The position numbers and the translations under genes were made by a program. Below the pieces are notes generated by a model that had not been told where the DNA came from, ran no database searches, and worked only from the letters and a program-made list of their open reading frames with translations. From Calycina herbarum (Eukaryota > Ascomycota > Leotiomycetes > Helotiales > Pezizellaceae), in the NCBI GenBank assembly GCA_001414485.1, contig LLEY01000028.1, positions 124,001 through 188,000 on the forward strand: 64,000 nucleotides of DNA, read 5' to 3'. The number at the start of each line of letters is the position of its first letter. Within the stretch, counting starts at the first letter, position 1. Positions 34,594-46,196 of this stretch are shown in pieces.

Positions 34594-36159
34594 GGTTGAA
34601 TTTGGTATCAACACTTCGAGAAATGGAATGGAAGATGCGAGAATAGAAGAGCATGACTTGAGCAGGAAGTGACACAAGGGATATTGGCCGTTTATAACAT
34701 TTTCCAAAGCCAAGCATATTCCATCCTGTAATAATCCAACAAACCCAAACAACCAGCAGAAATCCTACTACTGCACCTACCCATTAACAACAGTACGTCA
34801 AACTTCATCACGAGCACCGAGCTCTACTAATCACCTTCCCAAACCATCGTCGGCTCATCCTCCGAAAATATAGTGCTCAGCAATAAACGCCGTCAAACCT
34901 CCCCCACAGAAGGACCCACTTCCGTACATAAAATCCGGGGTAAGTGCAATGGATAAATTACTTTAATATATTCCGATGTTTGTACCCGTGTACATTGACC
35001 GTTATTCGTGACTTGGCGATGTAGACGGTATATAGCCTCAATATCCATAAATACCCATCGATAAATTATTCCACGGTTTGGGATCCTTTTTAATATATCA
35101 CGGAACGTGGATATTGCGGCTTTTGGGTCGTTTTGCTCCGTGATGAGGAAGTTTGAGCTGGTTTTGCTGATTCTCGATATTCTTGATGTTGGTTTGATAT
35201 ATAGGTAGATGGAGAGGGCGCAGACAGAGAGTGTTTGTGTGCACGTGAGGGCTTCTGATTGTTCAAGCTTACGATGGTGTCAATATGATTGCTGAAGTTC
35301 TGAGCATGTTTGAGGTATTCGATTTATGGTACTTAGTGCTATCTTCTATCGGAAAGAGAATGCCTCGAAAACAACATTCCGAGCAAAGCACGTGACCCAT
35401 CTGGAGGACCGACTCCAAAACCAATAGTAGGATTTCATTCACTTCATTCTTCTTACACGGCCTTGACGGCAGTCCCTAGATTAGCCATTTCAAACACAAA
35501 ACACTTCCATTTGAAAAGCACTCGGACTCAGCCACAGGACCTGTCACGTGCCTCGACTTTGCCTCTTCCTGAAAGTTTCAAAAGAATCTCAGCATTTTCA
35601 AAACCAATTGCTTTTGAGTTTCAGGATCATACTTCCGCGTTTCTAAAAATAATAAAAAACACAATCGGCTCTCGGTCCCCTTTTCCGAAAGCCGAGGTCT
35701 TCAAAGACGCTAGACGATTCGTGAACAACAGCTCCGCATTTTATACACATCGACCCGTTGTTTTCTGAGTCCAATTGACCTTCTTCATCCTTCGGGTGGT
35801 GTCAAAGAAACGAACAATCTCACTAAAGCTCGAAGTTACACGAACTCTCTTCTTGTTGGCCTTGTCGGAATTACTCAGTAAAACAAAAGACGTTCGAATT
35901 TAAGATTATAAAAGTTTCGGGCTTTAGATTGACCTGCAGTTGTATTCATAAACGCCTACGAAAAAACTGGTCGGTTCATGTCGATCTTTTGCGTTTTATA
36001 AGCTTTATCTGCAGAGGTCTTATCCCAAAAAAGCAATCTGTTCGGCGCCAATTGGATATAAAGAAAGTCGATTGTCACGATACATCAAACTCCTGTCCAA
36101 TCTCGTACTATCAAAAGTTCAAGAACAAAACAACACCGAAGCACATAGAATACTTCAAA
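34594..36159. promoter_or_regulatory. Divergent intergenic region, DJ-1 protein / HSL hydrolase, three CACGTG boxes
   Basis: 1.57 kb without a supportable gene. CACGTG lies at 35242-35247, 35389-35394 and 35545-35550. A 101-codon frame at 35463-35768 lacks an ATG and is not called. Confidence 0.35.
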
Positions 36160-37232
36160 ATGGCTTCCTCAAAACCAGTCTCTTTCGATCCTCAACTCAT
36201 CCCCGTCCTCAAAGCAAACAATTTCATTCCAGCCCAACCTCCTTACCAACGAGAAACCCTCCCAGCAGTTCGAGAAATGCTCGGTACAATTACAAACCAT
36301 GAACACAATTTCCGTAACCATCCAAACCTAACACACGAAGACGACAAAACCACTGGTCCCGACGGAAACACCATTGCACTCACCATCGTAAAGGCGGCCA
36401 AAAAGCGCGTGGTCGGTCTTAGACCTGGAATTTTTTACCTCCATGGTGGAGGTTTGATTTTGGGAAACCAGAACTTTCTATTGGATAGTACACTTCCATG
36501 GGTCGAAGAATTAGATGCGGTACTTGTGTCTCCAGGTTACAGACTTGCGCCAGAACATCAACACCCAGCTTTGCTGAATGATTGTTGGTCAGCCCTTGAA
36601 TGGTTTGTGGAGAATATCTCGAAACTTGGGATTGACCCTAACAAAGTTATGGTCGCGGGTCATTCTGCCGGTGGTGGACTTGCTGCGGGAATTGCACTTC
36701 TTGCTCGTGATCGGGGGTTGAAAATCAAATTCTGTGCACAGCTATTGATTTATCCTATGCTCGATGATAGGATGGTGACGGCGAGTAGTAAGCAGATGAT
36801 GAATGATGGAACTTGGCCAGGACGGAACAATATTTTGGCTTGGGAATGGTATCTTGGACCAAAAGAAAAAAGAGATGGGTTGAAGGAGGTGGAATATGCA
36901 GCGCCTGCCAGGATGAAGGATCTTTCTGGCCTCCCACCTACCTTTATCGATGTGGGAACTGCTGAGCCGTTCAGAGACGAGGTCATCAATTATTCGATGA
37001 AGCTTTTGGAATGTGGAGTTCGGACTGAACTTCACGTTTATGATGGCGGTAGGTTCATCCCCTCCATTGTTTTTGGACTGAAAACTAACTTATTTGCAAA
37101 GTATTTCATGGTGCGGACCTCTGGGCTTCAGATACCGATATTGTGAAAGCTTGTTTGTCCACTCGTCTGAACTGGTTCAAGAGGATTTTTGGACCATCCA
37201 AGGTTGAACCCTTGGCAATTTCACCCTTGTAA
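36160..37232 (+). CDS. Alpha/beta hydrolase, hormone-sensitive-lipase family
   Basis: Exon 1 is 36160-37048, then a 53-bp intron (37049-37101, GTAGGT to AAAG, branch ACTAAC), and exon 2 is 37102-37232, giving 339 residues. The start MASSKPVSFDPQL follows a CAAA context. Motifs: HGGG oxyanion loop near residue 94 (YLHGGGLILG), YRLAPEHQHPA, the nucleophile elbow GHSAGGG near 168 with catalytic Ser, the acid in the DVGTAEPFRDE region near 264-272, and His in VFHGADLW near 300, restored only after splicing. No signal peptide, so probably intracellular. The family hydrolyses short acyl esters or lactones; the substrate cannot be told. Confidence 0.92.
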
Positions 37233-38655
37233 AAATGCATTTCATATAGTAGTCCATCATTCCTAGAATCATAGAGTTCAATTCAAACTATCACTCATGC
37301 TTTCCAGGTCCACGTCTTGCCAAATGAAGAGAATGGACAACGTATTTCTCGTAAGTATAAATTGGCCTCCCTTAGTTTTTTTGCAAGAAATAAGACCAGT
37401 TAGTGAAGGGATATCTTAAAAATAGAATTTTCACTTTCCCCGTCATTCTACCCCCAAGCACCAAACCAGCTTATATGCTAACAAGATTTGTGTGGCAAAA
37501 TGCACTTTCATTGGGTGTTGCCTTAACAATTCCTTCACCCAACAAAATTCTATAGAAATCTTCCACGCTACAACATTAAACGCAACCGACTTCGAATTTT
37601 ACGATGCGTATTTTCCAATATTCATACTATCTGAGTGGAGCCTTTCAATTCCGATGTTTACAGACAAAATTGTAAGAATTTGAAGCTGGTGGTTGGTGTG
37701 CAAAACCGGTACCACAGAGAAAAGACCAAAATGTTGGGAAAGCTCTAAGAACACTCTCCTCGAAATCCCTATATCCCACGCAGACTTACCTCACGATTAC
37801 TAGTCCAAAACAAGAAATGATGTAAACGTCCCCATCAAAATTAAGCGTTTCATAATTTTCGCAAAGTACACTATTTGCCAAGGGCAATGAGCGACTTTCG
37901 CGAGATGCTTTAGGAACCAAAGTACTTTTGAATGCATGCAACACTTATGTGGAATTACACCTCGACTTATATTTAGCAACAAGTTACAGGGTTCTAGTAA
38001 TCATATCCGTAAGCGCTCTGCAGTACTGGTCCGCCCGACTTTTCGCTTACCCGGGCGTAAAGGTAGTAGGTAAGATACACAAATACACTAGAACTCAAAG
38101 GTAATGAGACATATAATTGAAATCTAGACACAACCCCCGAATTCCGGTTCACCAAGCACAAGATGCTGAAAGAGAGAGAAATGCTGAAAGGATTTTATTT
38201 TATCAGGACCGTATATTTTAAAACAAGAATCTCATCTAAGAATCCCGAGCCAATATCAAGCACAAATAATGTCAGACTGACGTCTAGAGGAAACTTGTCT
38301 TCCCTCAAAAATCAAAGGAATCAGAAACCCACGCCAACAAAGCCCCCTCTATGAACGCAGAGTAATATGAGCCTCGTTCACATGGAATACGTTTTCTCAT
38401 ATCCCAAATCCCAGTGCCAAAAAAAGAAAAAGCAACCCGAACCCATCCAAAAAAGGAAAGTGCTCATGCCCTCCGCCCTTTCATCCAAAACCCTGCGCCC
38501 GAAATGAAAACTCTGCAAAAAGGCAAAACAAGGCGACAAAGAAAATAATGAGGCCCCCTTTCCCGCCCAAGGCATCAGTTAAGCGAGAAATCCCACACCT
38601 ACCCTCCGCCACAAATTTCAAGCCTCAGTTTTCTTCAAAAAGAAAACCTGACGGC
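37233..38655. other. Intergenic, about 1.4 kb
   Basis: Only short frames (up to 65 codons) with no coding character; AT-rich in places. Probably holds 3' regions of both flanking genes. Confidence 0.45.
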
Positions 38656-39549
38656 TTAGGCACCGACACCAACACCCATTCCCTCTCCGCCTTCTCCATA
38701 TCCATCAGGATAGTGGTCTCGATCCCTATCCTTCCTCTCCCCTTTATCTCCTCTGCCTCGTGGTCTGGATCGTCTCCCACGGATCTTCTTTCTCTTCTTG
38801 TCTCTTCCTCCTTCTGCGTTACCTTCCTTCGAAAGAATTTCCAATTCCTCTTGAACTTTATCAGGATACGGGGGTCTGTCCGTCACCTCCCCAAATTCCT
38901 CGACCTCGGGAAATCTCCGCTTTCTATCTGGTTGTCCCGATGGTGGGGAACCAGCTGCCGGACTCCATGGTTCATCTCTTGTGCCTTCCGAAAAGCGACG
39001 CATGGCTTCTGGCTCTTGGGTTGTAGGGGTGTAGTATTGTTGTGGTGGTGGGAGTTGGAGGGGTGGGTAAAAAGATGGGTGATGAGGTTGAGAGTGTGGA
39101 GTTTGGTAGGCTCCTGAGGTATGAGGGTAATATGTTGCAGTGGTAGTTGGGTTGATGAAATAGTCTTGTCCTTGTTGTTGTGAGTGGTCACCTAGAGGGG
39201 AGACCGAGAAGTGGCTCGGTGGAGTGGCAACGTAGGGGGAATGGTTTGAGGACACTTCATCTGCATTTTGAGAGAGTTGTTGTGCGGGGTATTGTTGTTG
39301 ATGTCCATTTCCTGCAGATCTTGGACTACGAGATGATTGATGATGTGAAGCAACCGTCGAGAAACTAAGTTGCAAGGTCAGCTATAAGTAAGTCAAAGTG
39401 CTTATTTCCACTCGGCTTCAAAGAAGGTTATGGCACCTTGTTGTATGGGCTGGGGTCCCCCAACGCGCTTCAGTGGAGCCGTTATCCTCAGCCATATCGT
39501 CGGTTCTTCCCGCCTCTCGATTCACGATAAGTCCACTTCGAGTACGCAT
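38656..39549 (-). CDS. Unknown low-complexity protein with basic C-terminal tail, 273 residues
   Basis: Exon 1 is 39549-39437 (MRTRSGLIVNREAGRTDD) and exon 2 is 39364-38656. The 72-bp intron has a GTGCCA donor, a CTGACC branch and a CTTAG end, and keeps frame. The donor is weak, so the first exon is less certain than the second. The middle is rich in Gln, Pro, His, Tyr and Ser (for example QLPPPQQYYTPTTQEPE). A more conserved-looking block follows (RRFSEGTRDEPWSPAAG, DRKRRFPEVEEFGEV), then an acidic helix (DKVQEELEILSKEG) and a run of Lys/Arg (DKKRKKIRGRRSRPRGRG), which looks like a nuclear and nucleic-acid-binding tail. Not recognised; a regulatory or chromatin role is only a guess. Confidence 0.65.
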
Positions 39550-41110
39550 TCGGAAAGACAAGCAATCAGAGACTGACACCAATCAAAACAATGATAAGTG
39601 AGACATTTGGAATTGGCTTCTGGTGCTGAAGAAAGCTTACATCCACAGAGGAAGAACCCCTATTATATAAACATCTTCTGTGGAAGGACCTGCCCCACAC
39701 CCCCAGAAAATACGTGTGAGAGTGGCCTCAGAAACACTCCAGATCCCTCACAAGACCACCAAAGCCCTTCTTGCACAGCATCCTCCCTCCCAGTTTGAAT
39801 GTCCTCACCGAGGCGTTTGACTCTGCGCGGCTGCCTTCTCAAACCGCCCGATTCTTTGTTCGACAGGGCATCCGGATCCATAATCCGTGACCCCCGGCAT
39901 CTCAACCGAATGATGGCAGTTGTATCAGTGACAGTAATCAAGGGAAAAGTCTCATCAGCAGGAGAAAGAAGGTGTATTAAACATATTTGCCACTCCGCAA
40001 GATGGTTGACAAGAAGCTGATCGGCTGCGGTAAGGCTGTAATCCTATCTCGGAACTCCCCCGGTTTGTTCTATCCATCTGGGACATTTCCGGTAGGGCAA
40101 TGCAAGAGGATGTTGTAGCTTGTAAATTCGGGAAGTTCTTTGCGATCAGTGAGTTGCGGTTAAAGAACCAATTATACGGACTTTCTCATTCCATCTGGTA
40201 TTTTTGTTCACCGGTGAAGATTATACAAGACCTTGAGACGAAGAGGCGCAGAACCCCTGGACCCTTGTTTTCGGGGGCCGGATTCGCTTCTCGGGGCTGT
40301 GTAATTGGGTCGACACCGAGGCACAAAAGGGGGGTCGTGGGTCGTGGGGGTAGCGAAAGAAGTCACCAAAAACGTCATATTCTGCGAGAAAACCTGAATA
40401 AATGTTTTATAGTAGTTTGACATTGATGAAAGGCAAAAGTATCCAATGATCGATCAAGTTTGATTGTAGCGTGGAATGCAATGATATTGTTGGCACATTG
40501 ACGCTTTGCAGCACAGCCTCATGTCGCACCACTAAAACGCCTTGCAGCCTTGTGAATCCATGCTCTCCTCGATACGGGGGGCATGCGAGCCCTAAAAGAC
40601 TCTTCTGTGAGGCATGAGTCATGCAGTTGAAGAAGAGATATCTCTACCTTAGTTGGCTCGGGTATCCTTAGTGAAGCTTTCATCGGCTCGGTTGTCGTGT
40701 TAAGATATCTGGAGTTCGGCTGCCTGCATCGTGGTAGAACTATTCAGTACATCCCGAAAACCTCGTACCACTAGCTTGCTTCATAGTAATTGCTGCTATG
40801 CACTTCTTCGGAGTATGACATCATGACGTCGCACCCTAACATGAACATGCCAAAAATAAGCCAGATCCCTTTCAACTTGGATTGCTTCACCGGATGTTCC
40901 TTTAGTTCGGCAAGCCTAACTTCATTTCGTTGACTTGTAACACTAATTTTGAGCTTACTCGTAAGATGGACCACCCGGAAAGGTACCAATGCAACACGAA
41001 GGGACGATAAAGCCGTTGATCTGGCCTAGCCGAAGGTTGGGGGTCTGGTGGATTGGAGAAACATTCCAAATGCGAGCCGAATTGTTTCCCGTTCCCATGT
41101 CAATGCAAGA
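39550..41110. other. Intergenic, about 1.6 kb
   Basis: Short frames only (39598-39798, 39799-40020, 40100-40420) without family resemblance. No repeats or RNA recognised. Confidence 0.45.
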
Positions 41111-44105
41111 TCAGAGAGGCCACGAGTCAGGGAATAGTTCAACCATCGACTCAAAGCCATGATCGGTCTGGCCCCAGATGAAGGAGAACGAATCGTCGTT
41201 GAGAAACAGGCCATCCATTGGTGCATCTTGTGGAACTACATTCAGGTCAGGCATGTTATTGTTTCCCATATTGGCAAGATTGTTATCGCTGGCAGCCGTG
41301 AGCTGGGAGCTGCTTGGAGCTGAAGATCTGGGTATGTTGTTGGATGAGAACTGGTCCATTTGTTGTTCTATTAAATGTTAGAGATTAGTGTAGTTTTTAC
41401 TTTTTCGGGAAAATAATATGAAAATGTACCTCTATTCCTAGCTGGCTTTGGGTCAATAGTTTGCACCCCACCAAACTCTTCACGCCTGTGAAAACGGAGG
41501 CATTAGCGAAAGTCATATCTCACTTGATTTCCATAGTAATTGAACTTACCACCACCACATAGTATCATGCAACAAACTCATCGATAGCCGACTTTGAATT
41601 CTTAATGCGGTGGAAGAACGTTGGTCACCATCAGCCCGAAAGGCTTTCTGTGAAGTCCAGAGCTGAGAGAAAATCCCTGTCATGCGACTCGGCATGTCAT
41701 TGTTGTATATTGAAATTCTTTTTAGGAGAGAAATCGCGAGGAAGAATGCAGAAACGCCCTGTTTTTGCTCACTGATGTTTGAGGAAAGGGGTGTTTTCAG
41801 GACTCGTAGAATTGTTGCAGCAGCTAGCGTCATCATCCTATATACGTCTAGAAACGGGATAAGTTAGTCTTTGTTCATTTATGAATTTTCAAGATTGAGA
41901 AGATAGAACGGGGGCCACCACCAGGGGTTGCAGGAATTCGTGACTGTAGTCCAAGGCACTTGCCGTTCTGCACTCCTCCCAACTCCATTGAAAAAATAAA
42001 GGCAACATGAATTTAATTGTTCGAGCCTTATAGGACAATCGAACTGATTTTCCGAGTCTTGGTCGAACAATTGAGGGAGCAGGGTGGAGGCACTCTGCTC
42101 TTGACCAGTTACGAACTCCTGCATCCCTTGGTGCCGCCGGTAGAACTAAGAGGTATGGGGATTTTCAAGGGCTTGTAAGAAATTGTGACGCACGGTGAGG
42201 GCAAAAGCTCGCAAAGTTTTTGGTTTCCAAATCAATATAGTTGACCTTCTCAATGATATTGATGGCGGTGGTGTACAACTTGAGCAGATTGAGAGAGAAA
42301 ACTTCGTTTTGAGGACAACGAAGGTAATATATTCGCAATTGAAGTTGTGCTATCTGGAAATATAGATCTTCCAAGTCTAAATAACACACTGCCATAAGTA
42401 AGAATTCAGGAAGGAGGAAGGATATGCTGTCACCTGATAGGGAATGAACTTCAGCTGAGAGTTCTTCAAGCTGGGCTTCAAATACGTTTAACATCATTGA
42501 AGGAGCTACTTGAGCTTGGGGTTGTAGATCATCAAAATTGAACTCAGAGAACACTGCGTTGAATCGCCCTATGATTCCGGCAATCTTTACTTCCAATGAT
42601 AGACTGCGTGGGGCGAGACACATGAGGCCACTGACATCCAATTTCTGCTGGAACAGATTGAGTGGGAGGGTGATGGAATATCCCAACGCGCATGCAGCTC
42701 TATCATAATCAGTACACAAATCAGAGACCAGAGCTATGTTTACTTACTTCTGATGAACCACAACACAAAAAGACCACAATTGAACTCGGCGCGCCAGACT
42801 GTCATTGCTCAAGTCGACCCTGGTACGAGAATACTCCTGGCCCTGAAGTGGAACATGTAACCCAATCTGGAGCGCTAGGTTTACAGCCATGCCACTCAGA
42901 GTAAAAGTCCCATCTCGACTGGTGGTGTTCGTGGGAAAGGGCCAAGTAGACAGAATAAGTAATCCTTGAATGTTGGGGATAACTGCGCCAGAAATTTGCA
43001 TGGCGGACCAACCCTGCGGAAAATCTCGGAGTCAGTATTGCAACAGGGTAGTGGGGAGGAAACAAATCTTGTCCGAGGAGGAAATAGTGTCCCAATCCTC
43101 CTGAAACAACCTGGAAGAGGGAAATAGGATTCGGAGAATACTCACCAACTTCAACAAAGGTTCGGAGAGGGAGAAAAGCAATGCGGGGTTTTGGGGGTAT
43201 CTTCTCGCTCCCGCACTGATTATCGCCCAAAACAACAACGGTGATCGAGCATAAAATGCATTAGGTGACTCTGAACGCTGACAATCCAAAAATGGCAAAT
43301 GCTTTGCATAATGTGAGAAGTATCTATTATGTTAAAAATGACATTAGCTAATATAACAAGACGAGTGGAGGGAGGGGTAGTTCAAATGAAGACTTACAAT
43401 TCAAAAATTTCGTCTATTTCATCAGATTGCAAGACAATATCATCCAAAGTCCTAGGTAAAGTCGTATTCAAGTTAACGGGCAATTGAACTGGCACATCAA
43501 TAGCCGTAGAGACTTCCGGTAAAGAAATGCTAGGGCCTGGCTGTTGTATACTAGGTTCATGAGTTCCTTGTCTACTCATAGGACTCAAGGGCGAGTGAGA
43601 AGCCATTACACTTGGGGAAGTAGAAACCCTAGGATCACTAGCGGAAAACACCGAGCCCAGTTGCTGTCTTAGTAATTGGTTTTCTTGTTGCAGTATTTCG
43701 GATTTCCTGGCATAGGCTGTTAGTTATGATCAATTGACTAGCAGGAAAACGGAAACACTTACTGGCGCTTATTTATGCGCTTGAATCCATTCTGGACTGC
43801 GCATACAAGTCCTAATCGCTGGCAACGCGCGCATCCTTTCGGATCCAATTTTGCATTGCATCTCAGCTGAGGTAATTAGTCCACCGAATTTCGAACCTAC
43901 GGCGTGGATATTGGGTAATATGAGAAGATCTGAGTGACTCAAAGCTTACCTTTTGTTGCTTACACTCATTACAAGCCTTACTTGCATGAGGTCGGGGGGT
44001 ATTCTGGGCTCTCTAAAAAATTGCGTGTCAGCCTTCCTGTGCCCCGCCGGGGTACTTTTTGAGGGGAAATAATACATTATGAGAGGGCCCGGGATGATTT
44101 TCCAT
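41111..44105 (-). CDS. Zn2Cys6 fungal transcription factor, 688 residues
   Basis: Ten exons: 44105-44076, 44012-43950, 43866-43763, 43706-43398, 43323-43146, 43013-42748, 42699-42194, 41847-41550, 41485-41430 and 41367-41111. All nine introns have GT..AG ends and the phases sum to 689 codons. The zinc cluster is split by an intron: CNECKQQK, then LRCNAKLDPKGCARCQRLGLVC, giving the full six-Cys pattern. A basic linker (KRINKRQ) and a Gln-rich coiled segment (QKSEILQQENQLLRQQL) follow, as in dimerising Gal4-type factors. The middle homology region is clear (SPLLFWAIISAGARRY, NIQGLLILSTWPFP). The C-terminus is acidic, with aromatic residues (FSFIWGQTD), a plausible activation domain. The intron at 41848-42193 is 346 bp, much longer than the rest. 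Target genes are unknown. Confidence 0.9.
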
Positions 44106-44681
44106 GTTAAAGACAGAAGAGATGTATATACAGTATGAAATCGTCTTTCAAATTGCCTTGCATGGGAATCCTTCGTGGTGGACTTTCTGGTCAGATGAAC
44201 AATGGAATTGTTCCGGAATGATGCAGCCGATAAAATATTTTCTCGTCAAAACATCGTCAGATCGTGAGAGGAATGGCAACAAGTTTTGCCGTACGTATTC
44301 ATGGACAGGATGTCTTTGAGAACATCGTACCCTATCTAGTTTTGTGAGAACCGAATTGTTCGTGAGCTTGGAAGTAGGTAGTAATGTAGGAAAGATGGAG
44401 AGAGGTCGGAGAAGGAGGCCGAAATTTTGTAGCTGCCGTCACATGACTTGAAGTTCGCACCTTCCTACCTCGCTCTTGTTGTAAGGTTGATTATTCTAGA
44501 ATATCAAGGTTTCTAAAAAGAGCTATTCACTACCACTTTTATTATTTCGGGTAGTTATTGTTTTGTTTTGATATGTAAGAACTACATCAGAAATGTTGTT
44601 CCTACCTAATGGAGACTAAAATGGATTTTAGTCTGACAGGCCATTCCACCAGCACTGTCTTCTCTATGCTTTCAAATGAAC
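44106..44681. other. Intergenic between transcription factor start and PAN6 stop
   Basis: 576 bp upstream of the regulator. A short plus frame at 44104-44319 is not called. No clear regulatory motif. Confidence 0.4.
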
Positions 44682-45842
44682 CTAATCTATGTTTACAGGC
44701 TTCAAGATAATGTTATCAATCAATCGTACAGGTGGTCCTCCAGATAAACCAAGATCCTCCCCTGATTGTGGAGACTCGACAGGAAGCATTTTGACAGCAC
44801 CGCTGAGAATTGCACCTCTCGACTCGTCCACTTCTTCTAATTCCTCCATAGTTTCAGGGTCCGCAAGAGAGATATAGTCCACCTCGAATTTCACTCTTTC
44901 TTCGGGTTTCAATTGGTACTGTTCTTGGAGAATCAGCCTTGTCAATACCCCAGCAGGTCCCAACAGCTCGTCTCTCGATCGTCCGCCACGGAGGTATGCG
45001 GTCTCAGCTACACGCAAAGCTTTCAACAATGTCGTAGCAACATATCGTCTTCTTGTGCCCAGGTATACATTTCTCGAGCTCAATGCCAAGCCGTCATGCT
45101 CCCTCTGTGTTTCCCCAATCACGACTTCTGTATTGTGCCAAAAGTCCTTGACCATTTTCTTGATCACCACCGTCTGTTGTACATCTTTCTGGCCAAAGTA
45201 AACCTTTTCCGGCATGACTATATTGAATAGTTTCATGCAAACTGTAGCAACCCCTCGAAAGAATGTAGGTCTGCTTGCGCCCTCTAACAACTCTCCCACC
45301 GGGGTTATCGTGACAAAGCTCCCTTTCCCGTCAACCTCCTGGCTTGGTGGTCCGCTTGGATACATGACATCCGTTGTTGGCGCGAAAACCGCGGCAACTG
45401 TGCCTAGATTGGCTCCATCTCCTGCAAGTTCCTTATCCAAATCCTTCAACATCTCGCAATCGGTTGCCCAGGTCTTTGGATAGCTGTCGAGATCCTCGTG
45501 TACGCCGAATTGGGTGGGATTAACGTATATGCTGACAACCACTGAGTGGTTTCCAGCAGCCGCCATTCGAATCAAGGATATGTGGCCCTGATGCAAAGCG
45601 CCCATGGTTGGTACAAGTCCAACTGACCTGTGGTCGAGGAGTTGTTTGCGACGCCATATTCGAAGCTCGGGAACTTCCCGAAATATTTTGATCGACGTAT
45701 TGGGTATAACTGGTATTCTTCTTCGATCGTGTATGGCGCGAATGGCGTTGAGGCTAGCTGTGCTTCGCCATTGAGGGTTGTAAGAGAGAGGACGACCTAG
45801 CTGAGCACTGAAAGGCAGCACAAGCCTTCTGCTGGACGACAT
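44682..45842 (-). CDS. PAN6: Pantothenate synthase (pantoate--beta-alanine ligase)
   Basis: A single exon of 386 residues from ATG at 45842. It catalyses ATP-dependent joining of pantoate and beta-alanine, the last step of pantothenate (coenzyme A precursor) synthesis. Family motifs: VGLVPTMGALHQGHISLI (the HxGH nucleotide-binding site near residues 84-87), SIYVNPTQFG, VYFGQKDVQQ (substrate-binding Gln/Lys region), and GLALSSRNVYL (the KMSKS-like region). An insert around residues 140-180 (LAGDGANLGTVAAVFAPTTD...) is longer than in bacterial PanC, as in fungi. The 45-residue N-terminal extension is Arg/Ser-rich without acids, suggesting mitochondrial targeting, though this is inference. Divergent from DBP7 with 354 bp between starts. 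Confidence 0.95.
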   Translation of the reverse strand: MSSSRRLVLPFSAQLGRPLSYNPQWRSTASLNAIRAIHDRRRIPVIPNTSIKIFREVPELRIWRRKQLLDHRSVGLVPTMGALHQGHISLIRMAAAGNHSVVVSIYVNPTQFGVHEDLDSYPKTWATDCEMLKDLDKELAGDGANLGTVAAVFAPTTDVMYPSGPPSQEVDGKGSFVTITPVGELLEGASRPTFFRGVATVCMKLFNIVMPEKVYFGQKDVQQTVVIKKMVKDFWHNTEVVIGETQREHDGLALSSRNVYLGTRRRYVATTLLKALRVAETAYLRGGRSRDELLGPAGVLTRLILQEQYQLKPEERVKFEVDYISLADPETMEELEEVDESRGAILSGAVKMLPVESPQSGEDLGLSGGPPVRLIDNIILKPVNID

Positions 45843-46196
45843 GGTTGCTGTTGCTCAATTGGTCTCGAATTATGTTGCAATGAGATTGGTGAATAGAAAT
45901 ATAAATGGAAAGGACTGTACCCACTTAGGGTCCATTGTGAAGCACTTTTAAAAGAGGAGTCATGCTGTGATGGTAACTGCGGTGTATTTTGAAGTCTGAA
46001 CCATCAAATTTTGGAGCTGGAGCTGTTGAAGCTCCGACCTCGCACCCGGGCTCGGAGACATCGGCCCGAAATGGCGGGGAGCTCAAAGTCCGTGCCCCTT
46101 TTTAACAAGGCGGAAACTTTTCTAGCACAAGAGACCAGAGTGCCAGCGAATTTACACAACCACCTCCCCACGAACTTCCACAAATAAATCGCAATC
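45843..46196. promoter_or_regulatory. Shared divergent promoter, PAN6 / DBP7
   Basis: 354 bp between two start codons. No TATA box close to either start; CT-rich stretches face PAN6. No known regulatory word stands out. Confidence 0.4.

Noticed and set aside
41879..42124. 81-codon open frame on the minus strand
   Set aside because: It lies within the long intron of the Zn2Cys6 gene. Joining 42194 to 41847 restores a conserved block, so I treat it as intronic.
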